Shown piece by piece: positions 17,119 to 26,297 of a DNA stretch of 64,000 bases. Position 1 is the first letter of the stretch. Every line of letters begins with the position of its first letter. Under the pieces are notes generated by a model. The model did no database searches, was not told the origin of the DNA, and saw nothing but the letters and a program-made list of their open reading frames with translations. The DNA is from Candidatus Pollutiaquabacter sp. (lineage in GTDB: Bacteria > Bacteroidota > Bacteroidia > AKYH767-A > 2013-40CM-41-45): NCBI GenBank assembly GCA_947465495.1, contig CANIAS010000003.1, positions 1 through 64,000 on the forward strand, read 5' to 3'. Position numbers and translations under genes: made by a program.

Positions 17119-17587
17119 TCGATTAAAGCTGGTCCCCACACCGGAGAAGGCTTTGGAAAAAGCCCTTCGATACTGTGCTTTTCAGGAACGCAGTCAGCAA
17201 GAAGTGAGAGATAAGTTGTATGGCTGGGGACTACATCGTAATCAGGTGGAGGAATTGATCTCAAAATTGATTAGTGATAATTTTCTCAAGGAAGAACGAT
17301 TCGCGGAGGCATTTGCAGGTGGTAAATTTCGAATTAAAAAATGGGGTCGAGTGAAAATCAGGCAGGCATTGAAGGCCAAGCAAGTTTCTGAGCCCCTTAT
17401 TCGCCAGGCTTTGGCTTCCATCAAGGAGTCCGACTACCGCAAGATGCTGATGAAGGTCTTGTCGGAGCGCGCGTCAAAAGTGAAGGAATCGGTGCCCTAT
17501 AAACGAAACCAGCTCTTGGCTCGTTATGCCATTTCTCGTGGCTTTGAGCCAGAAATCGTTTGGGAGGTTTTGGGACTCGAAGACTAG
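17111..17587 (+). CDS. recX: RecX regulatory protein
   Basis: RecX binds RecA filaments and limits their growth. The 158-residue product shows the repeated three-helix RecX modules: ALRYCAFQERSQQEVRDKLYGWG, then LISKLISDNFLKEERFAEAFAGGKFRIKKWGRVKIRQALKAK, the strongest family signature. Length is normal. It overlaps the SRPBCC gene by 8 bp and lies 69 bp upstream of prfB. recA is not in the window. Confidence 0.93.
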   Translation: MSNRLKLVPTPEKALEKALRYCAFQERSQQEVRDKLYGWGLHRNQVEELISKLISDNFLKEERFAEAFAGGKFRIKKWGRVKIRQALKAKQVSEPLIRQALASIKESDYRKMLMKVLSERASKVKESVPYKRNQLLARYAISRGFEPEIVWEVLGLED

Positions 17588-17656
17588 TCAGAACGAAAGG
17601 TTCTGCATACGCTGTTTGTTCCTTGTGCCGTCAATTTCGCTATCTTCGCAATCACT

Positions 17657-18743
17657 ATGACAGCAGAACAACTGAAAGAACTTAAAGGGCGCTCCGATGC
17701 GCTAAGGGGGCATCTTTGACATCGATGGCAAACTGAATTCCATCGCTGAAGAAGAATCTCAATCACATGCATCCGGTTTTTGGGACGATCCCAAAGCCGC
17801 TGAAAAATTATTGAAAAGCATCCGTCAGAAGAAGAACTGGACTGAAGCGTTTGAAAAGGTCAATAGTTCGATTGAAGATCTTGCCGTACTGTTTGATTTT
17901 TTTAAAGCTGGTGAAATGAGCGAACCGGAAGTCGACGCTCATTACAAGCAGTCGATGGATCTTTTGGAAGATCTCGAATTCAAAAACATGTTGAGTTCAG
18001 AGGAAGATCGCCTTTCAGCCATTATCAATATCAATTCAGGAGCCGGCGGGACAGAAAGTCAAGACTGGGCATCCATGTTGATGCGTATGTACATCATGTG
18101 GGCGGAGAAGCATGGATATAAGGTAACTGAACTGGACTTATCGGATGGTGATACGGCAGGAATAAAATCCTGCAGTTTACAGATTGAGGGTGACTATGCC
18201 TTTGGATATTTGAAAGGGGAGAGTGGTGTTCATCGACTTGTACGAATCTCTCCATATGATTCCAATGCTCGTCGTCATACTTCCTTTGCTTCGGTATTCG
18301 CTTATCCGGTGGTGGACGAAACCATCAACATCGAAATCAAAGATGCTGACATTGAAATCCAAACATCCCGCTCCGGTGGTGCAGGTGGACAGAATGTAAA
18401 CAAGGTGGAGACCAAGGTTCAAATCACTCACCTTCCAACAGGAATCGTTGTTGTTTGTCAGGTGGAACGCTCACAAGGAGGAAATCGCGAACGAGCCATG
18501 ACTATGCTCCGCTCACAACTTTACGAACTTGAGATGAGGAAAAAGAGTGAGGCGAAGGCTGCTGCTGAGGCGACTAAGAAAAAGATCGAGTGGGGGTCAC
18601 AAATCCGTAACTACGTACTTCATCCTTATAAATTGGTCAAGGATCTTCGTACGGATGTGGAGACATCCGATACGCAAGGTGTACTGGATGGTGAAATCGA
18701 TCAGTTTATCAAATCGTACCTGATGGAAATGAGTAAAAATTGA
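17657..18743 (+). CDS. prfB: Peptide chain release factor 2 with programmed +1 frameshift
   Basis: RF2 releases the peptide at UGA and UAA. The ORF track shows only the second part because the gene is split by its own frameshift: 17657-17716 encodes [20 protein letters not shown], then the frame shifts +1 over an in-frame UGA at 17717 and continues from GAC at 17718 to 18743, giving about 361 residues. The catalytic loop is [11 protein letters not shown]. The stop-codon recognition tripeptide position reads SPY ([15 protein letters not shown]) rather than the SPF of E. coli. If little RF2 is present the ribosome pauses at UGA and shifts, so the protein autoregulates its synthesis. Confidence 0.95.
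17705..17720 (+). promoter_or_regulatory. prfB recoding site
   Basis: AGGGGGCATCTTTGAC is almost identical to the E. coli RF2 frameshift site: an internal Shine-Dalgarno-like AGGGGG, a 3-nt spacer, the slippery CTT, the in-frame stop TGA and a 3' C that weakens termination. Confidence 0.95.
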
Positions 18744-18752
18744 AGTAACAAG

Positions 18753-18786
18753 AAAAAGTCGATTGGCTAAATACAGTCGACTTTTT
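18753..18786 (+). terminator. Terminator after prfB
   Basis: AAAAAGTCGA and TCGACTTTTT form a 10-bp stem around a 14-nt loop, with the T tract as part of the 3' arm. It separates prfB from fumC. Confidence 0.7.
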
Positions 18787-18803
18787 GTTTAATAAATCAT
18801 GCT

Positions 18804-20207
18804 ATGCAATTTCGTAAAGAAAAAGACACGATGGGCATCGTTGAGGTGCCGGCTCACGTGTACTGGGGTGCTCAGACGCAGCGCTCTATTGAAAATTTCA
18901 AAATCGCTCAGGACATCAACCGCATGCCTCGAGAGATCATTCAGGCTTTTGCTTATCTAAAGAAAGCCGCTGCTCTGGCCAATCTAGATGCCGGTGTTTT
19001 ATCCAAGGAAAAATCGGACCTCATCGGAAAAGTATGTGATGAGATTCTTACCGGTTCCCTGGATGATCAATTTCCACTCGTAGTTTGGCAGACTGGTTCC
19101 GGTACGCAATCGAACATGAACGTCAATGAGGTGGTTGCTTACCGCGCTCACGTCGTCAATGGTGGCGAATTGGCCGACGAGAAAAAAATCGTTCACCCCA
19201 ACGATGATGTGAATAAGTCACAATCGTCCAATGATACCTTCCCAACTGCCATGCACATTGCGGCGTACAGAATGTTGGTACACGTCACCATTCCCGGAAT
19301 TAAAAAACTGCGTGATACGTTGGCGAAAAAGTCCTTGGAATATATGACCATCGTAAAGATTGGCCGTACACACCTGATGGACGCGACGCCTTTGACACTT
19401 GGACAGGAAATCTCAGGGTATGTATCTCAACTTGATCACGGACTCCGGGCGATTGAACATACCTTGCCGCATTTGGCCGAGTTGGCACTAGGTGGTACTG
19501 CGGTTGGTACAGGTATCAATACACCCAAAGGATATGATGTAAATGTGGCGAAGCATATTGCACAATTGACCAACTTGCCATTTCGTACCGCTGAAAATAA
19601 ATTTGAAGCATTGGCAGCACATGATGCCATTGTCGAAGCGCACGGTGCATTGAAAACGGTAGCGTGTTCCATGATGAAAATTGCCAACGACATTCGACTG
19701 CTTGCATCCGGTCCGCGTTGTGGTATCGGCGAGCTTCATATTCCCGACAATGAACCAGGATCGAGTATCATGCCCGGAAAAGTTAATCCAACACAATGTG
19801 AAGCTATGACCATGGTGGCAGCACAAGTGCTAGGGAATGACGTCGCAATCAATATCGGAGGAGCTACGGGTCATTTCGAGCTGAATGTGTTTAAACCGGT
19901 AATGATCTATAATTTTCTACACTCAGCACGGTTGATCGGTGATGTTTGTGTTTCCTTCAACGACAAATGTGCTGAAGGCATCGAACCGCTGCGTGAAAAC
20001 ATTGAAAAGAATCTCATGGGTTCGCTCATGTTGGTTACGTCGCTCAACACTAAAATTGGCTATTACAAAGCTGCTGAAATCGCACAGACTGCTCACAAGC
20101 AAGGTCTGACGCTGAAGGATGCAGCAGTACAGCTTGGGCACCTTACTGCTGAGCAATTTGACGAGTGGGTCATTCCTGCTGAGATGGTGGGTGACATTAC
20201 TAAATAA
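18804..20207 (+). CDS. fumC: Class II fumarate hydratase
   Basis: FumC hydrates fumarate to L-malate in the TCA cycle and needs no iron-sulfur cluster. The 467-residue product matches the family throughout: [12 protein letters not shown] near the start, [15 protein letters not shown], the substrate-contacting [17 protein letters not shown], and the superfamily signature [15 protein letters not shown]. Related aspartase/argininosuccinate lyases share the signature, but the N-terminal [14 protein letters not shown] and length fit fumarase. A bidirectional terminator separates it from the convergent guanylyltransferase. Confidence 0.96.
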   Translation: MQFRKEKDTMGIVEVPAHVYWGAQTQRSIENFKIAQDINRMPREIIQAFAYLKKAAALANLDAGVLSKEKSDLIGKVCDEILTGSLDDQFPLVVWQTGSGTQSNMNVNEVVAYRAHVVNGGELADEKKIVHPNDDVNKSQSSNDTFPTAMHIAAYRMLVHVTIPGIKKLRDTLAKKSLEYMTIVKIGRTHLMDATPLTLGQEISGYVSQLDHGLRAIEHTLPHLAELALGGTAVGTGINTPKGYDVNVAKHIAQLTNLPFRTAENKFEALAAHDAIVEAHGALKTVACSMMKIANDIRLLASGPRCGIGELHIPDNEPGSSIMPGKVNPTQCEAMTMVAAQVLGNDVAINIGGATGHFELNVFKPVMIYNFLHSARLIGDVCVSFNDKCAEGIEPLRENIEKNLMGSLMLVTSLNTKIGYYKAAEIAQTAHKQGLTLKDAAVQLGHLTAEQFDEWVIPAEMVGDITK

Positions 20208-20224
20208 CTAATCATTGGCTAGTT

Positions 20225-20259
20225 AAAAAAAGCGGAGCCAATTGACTCCGCTTTTTTTT
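20225..20259. terminator. Bidirectional terminator between fumC and manC
   Basis: AGCGGAG and CTCCGCT form a stem around an 8-nt loop, flanked by A and T runs so that it works on both strands for the convergent genes. Confidence 0.9.
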
Positions 20260-20280
20260 GGAAAATAATCGTCTAGATAA

Positions 20281-21366
20281 TCAGACGAATCGTTCTCCCT
20301 TTTTAATCTTAACATCATTCACAAGGTTCCGAACTTGTTGTTCGTCATCTTTCGGGCATATCAACAATACGTTGTCGCTATAAACGACAATGTAATTCTC
20401 TAGTCCTTGAATGACCGCTAGTTGATCTTTTGGTAAATTGACAATACAATTTGATGTTTTATCCAGCATCGCATGCTGCCCTACGATTGCATTGCCTGCG
20501 TCGTCGTGCGGGAGCTCTTCATAGAGGGATTTCCAGGTACCTAGATCGCTCCAGCCAAATTCAGCAGATAGTACATACACATTTTTTGCCTTCTCCATAA
20601 TTCCGTAATCGATGGAGATATTGGTGCATTTTTCATAGGTGCGTTTGATAAAGTCTGCTTCTTCCGGTGTGCCATACATACTTTTTCCCTCTTCGAATAA
20701 GGCGGACATATCCGGAAGGTAATCTTTAAAGGCATTAAGAATGCTATCAGCACGCCACAGAAAAATGCCTGCGTTCCATAGAAACTCACCGCTTTTCAAG
20801 AAGAATTTTGCCATTTCAAGATTTGGCTTCTCCGTAAAAGTCTTTACGCGGGATATACTGAAATCTTCTTTAGTATCCGTCTCTTGAAATTGAATGTAGC
20901 CGTAACCGGTATCCGGGCGGCTAGGTTGAATGCCGATGGTAAGTAAGTGGTCGCCAGAAGCGGTGAAAGCTAAGCCTTTGAGCACTGCTTCTTGAAAACG
21001 TTTCTCGTCTTTGATGATGTGATCAGAAGGAGCAACTACTAGGTTAGCTTCCGGATTCAATCGAAATATTTTTTCAGCAGCATAGGCTACACAGGGCGCA
21101 GTATTTCTGCGCATTGGTTCGGCCAGTACTCGTTCTGGTTGAAGGTGTGGGAGTTGATGGAACACATGGTCTACGTAACTTTCATTGGTAACGATGAAGA
21201 TGTTTTCTTTCGGGCAAATAGAAAGGAATCGTTCGTAGGTTTGTTGAATGAGTGTTTGGCCCGTACCCAAAATATCCAGAAACTGTTTCGGGAAATTGTT
21301 CCGACTCATCGGCCAAAAACGACTGCCGATTCCGCCGGCCATAATCACACAATAATTATTCTTCAT
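20281..21366 (-). CDS. manC: Mannose-1-phosphate guanylyltransferase
   Basis: The enzyme makes GDP-mannose from mannose-1-phosphate and GTP, feeding glycan and GDP-sugar synthesis. The 361-residue product opens with the nucleotidyltransferase signature MAGGIGSRFWPMSRNNFPKQF and contains VAPSDHIIKDE, GYGYIQF and VKTFTEKP. It lacks the fused phosphomannose-isomerase domain of the long bifunctional ManC type, so it is the single-domain form. It is not in an obvious polysaccharide cluster here. GDP-mannose is also the precursor of GDP-fucose. Confidence 0.93.
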   Translation of the reverse strand: MKNNYCVIMAGGIGSRFWPMSRNNFPKQFLDILGTGQTLIQQTYERFLSICPKENIFIVTNESYVDHVFHQLPHLQPERVLAEPMRRNTAPCVAYAAEKIFRLNPEANLVVAPSDHIIKDEKRFQEAVLKGLAFTASGDHLLTIGIQPSRPDTGYGYIQFQETDTKEDFSISRVKTFTEKPNLEMAKFFLKSGEFLWNAGIFLWRADSILNAFKDYLPDMSALFEEGKSMYGTPEEADFIKRTYEKCTNISIDYGIMEKAKNVYVLSAEFGWSDLGTWKSLYEELPHDDAGNAIVGQHAMLDKTSNCIVNLPKDQLAVIQGLENYIVVYSDNVLLICPKDDEQQVRNLVNDVKIKKGERFV

Positions 21367-21412
21367 TCAAAGTGTTGAGTTGGTAGTTGTAAATGCGTGT
21401 AGAAAAGTACAA

Positions 21413-22690
21413 TCAGGAGAGACTTGATAGTACTTTTTTCAGTTGAAGGAACAGTTCATCGATTTCTGTTTTGTTGCAGGTGCCTACCGACAACCGATAC
21501 CAAGTGGAGTTTTCATTGGCACCGAAGAAGGCGAAAGGAACAATGGCTAAATGAACCTCATCCAATAGGAACTGAGTAACGTCTTTCTGAGTTTGTAATA
21601 CTTTTCCAGATGCAGTCTTTTTTCCTTGCAATTTAATATTCACTGTTAAGTAGATGGCAGCTTGTGGAGCAATGGCGTCAACTGGGAAGCCTTGATTTTT
21701 CAGTTCGTGAAACCCGTTGTAAAAACGCTCAAGGCGTTCGGAAATTTCATTTTTAAAATGGATGAGGAAATTATTGATGGCAGGTTTCTGCTTCAGGAAC
21801 TTTGCAGCAGCCACCTGCTCTGCTTTTGGAGCCCAAGCACCGACGTGCGTTAAAACGGCTTTCATTTTGTCCATGATGCGTTGAGGTCCGAACGCCCAAC
21901 CTACACGGATACCGGTAGCTGCAAATGACTTGGACATGCCATCAATGAAGACGGTATATGGACGTAGTTCTGGACGAATACGTACGGGATCAAAGTGTTG
22001 TGTGCCTCCGAAAGTCAGAACCCAATATACCTGGTCGAACATGATATAGAGTGGTTTTACACCAGGACCACGCCGACGATTTTCTTCCAAAACCAGCTCG
22101 CAAATTGTTTCCAGCTGATAATGACTGAATACTGTTCCAGTAGGATTTAAGGGTGAACACAGCGAAAGAAGATTTGCATTGGCCAGGTGTGGCCTCAACT
22201 CATCAGCCGTAGGCATGAAATTATTCTCCGGTTGGGTTTCCACGAAAATGGCATTCGCTTGCGTAAGGTGGCAATAATGATTGTTGTTCCAGGATGGAAC
22301 CGGAAAGACTACCGTATCACCTTTGTCAAGAATGGTGGTGTAAAAAGCAAAGATGAGGGGACGTGCTCCTCCGGCTACCAGAATCTCTTCAGCTGAATAG
22401 TTGAGACCTTGATGTTCTTCGAGGAATTCAGCAATTTCTTTGCGGAGCTCGAGTACCCCATTGGCCGCAGGATAATTGGTTTGATTATCACGGTACGCAG
22501 CAATAATTTCAGTGGTAAGTTCTGCGGGTATTGGAAAGATGTTTGAATCGAAATCGCCGATGGTGTAATTGAAAACGCGTTCACCATTACGAATCTTCTC
22601 ATGGACTTCTGCTGCCAATTTGATGATTTCCGATCCGATTAGGTTTTCAGCCATTTCGGAAACGAGCAGGGTGGGTGTATTCTGAGCCAT
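21413..22690 (-). CDS. PLP-dependent aminotransferase, class I/II
   Basis: A 425-residue fold-type I aminotransferase. Visible features are NYPAANGVLELRKEIAEFL, the NPTG motif in CSPLNPTGTVFS, YIMFDQVYW with the cofactor-contacting Asp, and the PLP lysine in DGMSKSFAATGIRVGWAFG. Aspartate-aminotransferase-like members act on aspartate, aromatic or branched amino acids; the substrate cannot be decided from this sequence. It lies 46 bp upstream of manC on the same strand, without evident functional link. Confidence 0.9.
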   Translation of the reverse strand: MAQNTPTLLVSEMAENLIGSEIIKLAAEVHEKIRNGERVFNYTIGDFDSNIFPIPAELTTEIIAAYRDNQTNYPAANGVLELRKEIAEFLEEHQGLNYSAEEILVAGGARPLIFAFYTTILDKGDTVVFPVPSWNNNHYCHLTQANAIFVETQPENNFMPTADELRPHLANANLLSLCSPLNPTGTVFSHYQLETICELVLEENRRRGPGVKPLYIMFDQVYWVLTFGGTQHFDPVRIRPELRPYTVFIDGMSKSFAATGIRVGWAFGPQRIMDKMKAVLTHVGAWAPKAEQVAAAKFLKQKPAINNFLIHFKNEISERLERFYNGFHELKNQGFPVDAIAPQAAIYLTVNIKLQGKKTASGKVLQTQKDVTQFLLDEVHLAIVPFAFFGANENSTWYRLSVGTCNKTEIDELFLQLKKVLSSLS

Positions 22691-22791
22691 ACCGGTGTTG
22701 CGTAAACCGTCCGCAAAGGTACTCTAAAAATAAGTACACAGTACCCTTGTTGCTCACCCGGGAAGCTTCCTTTTATTGTAAAAACACAATT

Positions 22792-23442
22792 TCAGGTCGA
22801 TTCCCGGGATGCTGCATCAGTCAATAATTGCACTTCAGCCAGACTGCTAACCAGGTAGGCTTTCCCCGAAGAAATTTCTTGGCAGCGATATCGTGTCCGG
22901 TTCTTAACCCCTTTTTGAAAGGTCAATTTAGATCGATCACCATAGAGCCTGAAAATGCTTCCGTCTGGTAATTCGTCTAGGTGATATACAGGTACACTGG
23001 TTGGCGGATCATAACATTTTAGTGCTTTCATCAAGGCTGCGTCGTGGCAACTGGAAGATGGTGGATGCAAGAGATGCCGCTGCAAGACTTCTTCAAGGTC
23101 ATTGGGAAAGATCCCCATCTCCAGAAAATATCCTAGTAGAATTTTAAATTCTTGCTTCCATTCTTTGCCATGAGGTTCGTGATATTGGCCATACTTGATA
23201 AAACTATGTAAGTGTGCAACTTCATGCGTGAAGGTGATCAAGAATGCATATTTGTTTAAGTCGTGATTGACCGTAATACGATGCCCTTGTCCATTTTCCA
23301 ATGGACGGTAGTCACCTAATTTAGAACTCCGTACACCTGTGATTTTTAAATGGATGTTTCTTGACCGAATCCAGCGCGTACACACTGGAATAGCAGGCTC
23401 CGGCATGTATTTGGCCAATACTTCTTCAATGGTCGTAGCCAT
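22792..23442 (-). CDS. SprT-like zinc metalloprotease-like protein
   Basis: This 216-residue protein carries the SprT-like zinc site: HEVAH in LITFTHEVAHLHSFIKYGQYHEPHGKEWK, with the downstream HGKEW His region that provides the third ligand in the family. The C-terminal part (KYDPPTSVPVYHLDELPDGSIFRLYGDRSKLTFQKGVKNRTRYRCQEISSGKAYLV in spirit) resembles the SprT zinc-ribbon-like tail but shows few cysteines. The SprT-like family includes Spartan-type proteases; bacterial members are mostly uncharacterised. No partner genes are adjacent. Confidence 0.85.
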   Translation of the reverse strand: MATTIEEVLAKYMPEPAIPVCTRWIRSRNIHLKITGVRSSKLGDYRPLENGQGHRITVNHDLNKYAFLITFTHEVAHLHSFIKYGQYHEPHGKEWKQEFKILLGYFLEMGIFPNDLEEVLQRHLLHPPSSSCHDAALMKALKCYDPPTSVPVYHLDELPDGSIFRLYGDRSKLTFQKGVKNRTRYRCQEISSGKAYLVSSLAEVQLLTDAASREST

Positions 23443-23518
23443 GGCGTGTTCCTGATAGCAACGGGTGCTTTAGCTCGATTGATTTATTCAAATTGTACAA
23501 TAGGTCCGAGCGAAGCAT

Positions 23519-25648
23519 TTATGGTTTTAAGAGCTGATAGGCGATGAGCCCCGATAGGTAGGCCAGCCCACTCATGTAAAACAACTGGATGAGTGGGTAT
23601 TTGATATGTTTGGTTTCACGATAGACAGTCGCCAGTGTACTCATGCATTGCATAGCGAAAGCATAAAACAATAATAGAGAAAGTCCGACGGCCAAAGTAT
23701 ATCGTGGCCCACCGGTAATCGGATTTCGTTCGGCCATAAGCTTCTCTTTTAATGTACGTTGCGCTGCACGTTGATCGCCTACGCTATAAATGGTAGACAT
23801 GGTGCCGACAAAAACTTCGCGTGCAGCAAAGGAAGTGATTAATGCGATGCCAATTTTCCAGTCGTAGCCGATTGGTCGGATGACGGGTTCTATGATATGA
23901 CCTAGGTGACCTGCGTAGGATTGCTCCAGTTTCTCACTTTGTATGTCGTGTTCAAAGGCTTCGACTGGAATATTCTTTTGAATGGCAGCGTTGGCATATT
24001 TTTGTTCGATGCGTTGGAAACTATCTCCTGGTCCGAAGGAGGAGAGCATCCAGAGGATAATCGAAATGGCCAGAATAATTTTTCCGGCGTCGAAAAGGAA
24101 GATGCGAACTTTTTCAATAATGTGCAGCCCGATTGTTTTCCAGCGGGGTAAGCGATACATTGGTAATTCCATCACATAGTAGCTACGCTCTGTTGATTTT
24201 AATAGGTTTTTCATCACCCAGGCTGCACCCAGTGCAGCGATAAAACCAATCAGGTATAATAACATCATGACGATTCCTTGCAAAGAAAATCCAGCTAATC
24301 GATCACCTGGGATTACCAATGCGACCAATAAGGTATAGACTGGCAATCGTGCGGAACAACTCATCAAAGGTGTTACCATCAGTGTGATCATTCGTTCCTT
24401 ACGGTTGCGTATCGTACGCGTGGAGAGCAGGGCAGGTACCGCACAGGCAACGCCACTCATTAGCGGAATCAATGATTTTCCATTTAATCCGAAACCGCGC
24501 ATTAGCCGGTCCATCAGAAAGCTGACGCGCGACATGTACCCTGTATCTTCCAAAATGGCGATGAAGAAGAATAATAAGGCAATCTGTGGAATGAATACTA
24601 CAATTCCGTTAATGCCAGCCAATACACCGCCCACTAGTAAGTCGTTTAGTATACCTGGAGGAAGTGTTGACTGTACTTTTGAATTCAACCAGTTGAATCC
24701 CTCGTCAATCAGCTCCATAGGAAGTGACGCCCACGTGAAGATTGATTGAAAAATGATGAATAGCACAGCAAGGAAAATGACGTATCCCCAAATTCGATGC
24801 GTGAGTAATGAGTCGATTTTATAAGAATACGATTGTTGAATCGGTCGAGTCTTTTCACGAACACACTCTTGCAAATAATTTGAAATTAATTTATAACGCT
24901 CTAAGGTTTCACGAGCTTGCAATTGCTGCGCGTCAAAGGCGTTATGCTTGGTCAGATCGAGGATGGCCGTTCGGTGTTCATCCGACATTTCACCCGTTTC
25001 AATCAGGTGTAAATTATTAGCGACTAAGAAAGCGTTGTAGTCACTGTTTACATGTAAGTTTTTTCGGATGGCGTCGACCACTTGCGGGGCCATGCTACGA
25101 GAATCCAAATGTTGTTTGCCAGCAGGTCGGTCGACTTCGGCAATGGCTGCTTTTAGTTCTTTCAGACCTTCACCCTTGCGTGCGGTCATGGGCACGACTC
25201 GCGCTCCCATTCTTTTCTCCAATTCTTTAAAATTAATCTCAGCGCCGCTGCTACGTACCATATCCATCATATTGATGGCCAGAATAACAGGTATATTAAG
25301 ATCGATGACTTGTGAAGAAAGAAAAAGATTCCGTTTTAGGTTCGTGCCATCAGCGACTACAATGACAAGATCCGGATGCATCGCATGATCCGGATTGCAA
25401 AGTAGTCGGAATGGTAATTCCTCTTCCGGGGATTTTGGATACAGGGAATAAGTGCCGGGTAGATCAATTATTTCTGCTTGGACAATAGATCCGTCGTCGC
25501 CTTTGATTGTGCATTTTCCCGTGTGTTGTTCCACGGTCACCCCGGGGAAGTTTGCAATCTTTTGATGAAGTCCAGTAAGTTCATTAAAAACCGTTGACTT
25601 CCCCGAATTAGGATTGCCTACCAGTGCGATCTTTATGCGTCTTTCCAT
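23519..25648 (-). CDS. feoB: Ferrous iron transporter FeoB
   Basis: FeoB imports Fe(II) across the inner membrane. The 709-residue product has an N-terminal G domain with G1 GNPNSGKST, G3 DLPGTYSL and G4 NMMD, a helical regulatory domain, then two Gate repeats (ETGYMSRVSFLMDRLM-like; FAAREVFVGTMSTIYSVG) in the transmembrane half. Length is full, with no disruption. feoA lies 21 bp upstream in the same operon. Confidence 0.96.
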   Translation of the reverse strand: MERRIKIALVGNPNSGKSTVFNELTGLHQKIANFPGVTVEQHTGKCTIKGDDGSIVQAEIIDLPGTYSLYPKSPEEELPFRLLCNPDHAMHPDLVIVVADGTNLKRNLFLSSQVIDLNIPVILAINMMDMVRSSGAEINFKELEKRMGARVVPMTARKGEGLKELKAAIAEVDRPAGKQHLDSRSMAPQVVDAIRKNLHVNSDYNAFLVANNLHLIETGEMSDEHRTAILDLTKHNAFDAQQLQARETLERYKLISNYLQECVREKTRPIQQSYSYKIDSLLTHRIWGYVIFLAVLFIIFQSIFTWASLPMELIDEGFNWLNSKVQSTLPPGILNDLLVGGVLAGINGIVVFIPQIALLFFFIAILEDTGYMSRVSFLMDRLMRGFGLNGKSLIPLMSGVACAVPALLSTRTIRNRKERMITLMVTPLMSCSARLPVYTLLVALVIPGDRLAGFSLQGIVMMLLYLIGFIAALGAAWVMKNLLKSTERSYYVMELPMYRLPRWKTIGLHIIEKVRIFLFDAGKIILAISIILWMLSSFGPGDSFQRIEQKYANAAIQKNIPVEAFEHDIQSEKLEQSYAGHLGHIIEPVIRPIGYDWKIGIALITSFAAREVFVGTMSTIYSVGDQRAAQRTLKEKLMAERNPITGGPRYTLAVGLSLLLFYAFAMQCMSTLATVYRETKHIKYPLIQLFYMSGLAYLSGLIAYQLLKP

Positions 25649-25669
25649 GAAGGTTGGAGTGCTGCGACG

Positions 25670-25909
25670 TTAAAAAGAAGTTCGGACGCGGATGGACGAG
25701 GCCTCATCCTTACGCAAGCTCAACATATACCCGGATACTGCAATGGCTATAGGGTCGCCCAATGGAGCTACCCGAATCACTTCTACCGTTTCGCCAGGGA
25801 TACACCCCATTTCGAGCAATTTCAGGGAGATTTCGTAGTCGGTAAAGCTCTCTACCAGCGCTTTTTGCCCCAACTTGACTTCCGATAATGCACAAAGTTG
25901 GTTCGACAC
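25670..25909 (-). CDS. feoA: FeoA, SH3-like partner of FeoB
   Basis: The 79-residue protein has the small FeoA SH3-like fold: LGQKALVESF, LLEMGCIPGETVEVIRVAPLGDPIAIAVSGYMLSLRKDEASSI. The LMEMGxxPG...APLGDPI pattern is diagnostic. FeoA binds and modulates FeoB. It is the first gene of the operon; a TAnnTTTG element lies 30 nt upstream. An AT-rich stretch near it (AGAATGATTATAAAG) faintly resembles half an iron-regulator box, which I do not consider sufficient for a call. Confidence 0.95.
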   Translation of the reverse strand: MSNQLCALSEVKLGQKALVESFTDYEISLKLLEMGCIPGETVEVIRVAPLGDPIAIAVSGYMLSLRKDEASSIRVRTSF

Positions 25910-25938
25910 GCTATTTAGAATGATTATAAAGTAGACAT

Positions 25939-25946
25939 CAAAAGTA
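25939..25946 (-). promoter_or_regulatory. Putative -7 element of the feoAB promoter
   Basis: The minus strand reads TACTTTTG, matching TAnnTTTG, 30 nt upstream of the feoA ATG. No TTTG at the -33 position. Confidence 0.55.
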
Positions 25947-26065
25947 GTCCAATTTTCCCATTCTTTTTGTGAACTTGGAGTGTTTGAAATAAATTTAAAC
26001 TATTGAAAAACATGATATTGCAATTATCAAAGGCGAGTGGAAGGCCAGTTCGTCCAAATGCTGCT

Positions 26066-26206
26066 TCAACCTTTACTGGTAGGTGTTGTGTGTGCGTTTT
26101 TTACCTTTCCGAATTTCGGGCAATCACACTTTTTCTTAAAAATAAAGCAACTGCTCATGGTGATGAGCAACATTCCTGCTAAAGCAACAAAGGCGATTTT
26201 TTTCAT
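26066..26206 (-). CDS. 46-residue Cys-containing lipoprotein, unknown
   Basis: This gene is below the length used in the ORF track, which shows only its plus-strand shadow. ATG at 26206 to TGA at 26066 encodes MKKIAFVALAGMLLITMSSC followed by FIFKKKCDCPKFGKVKNAH and a short tail. The N-terminus is a clear lipoprotein signal peptide with lipobox TMSSC, and two further cysteines sit in KKCDCPKFG. It lies 156 bp upstream of feoA on the same strand. Whether it belongs with iron uptake is unknown. A dyad GGTAC-ATAATA-GTACC lies just upstream at 26216-26231. Confidence 0.7.
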   Translation of the reverse strand: MKKIAFVALAGMLLITMSSCFIFKKKCDCPKFGKVKNAHTTPTSKG

Positions 26207-26297
26207 TGTGTTAAAGGTACATAATAGTACCACTGTTGAGAAGCCATTTTAATGCGTCAACTAACGGTGGTCTGATTTTGTATTTTTACACCAGCAT

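Noticed and set aside
25912-25932. Possible Fur or DtxR box upstream of feoA
   Set aside because: Only half of a box-like AT-rich motif is present, without a clear second half.
26037-26252. 71-residue plus-strand ORF
   Set aside because: It is antisense to the small lipoprotein gene at 26066-26206, which has a proper lipobox.
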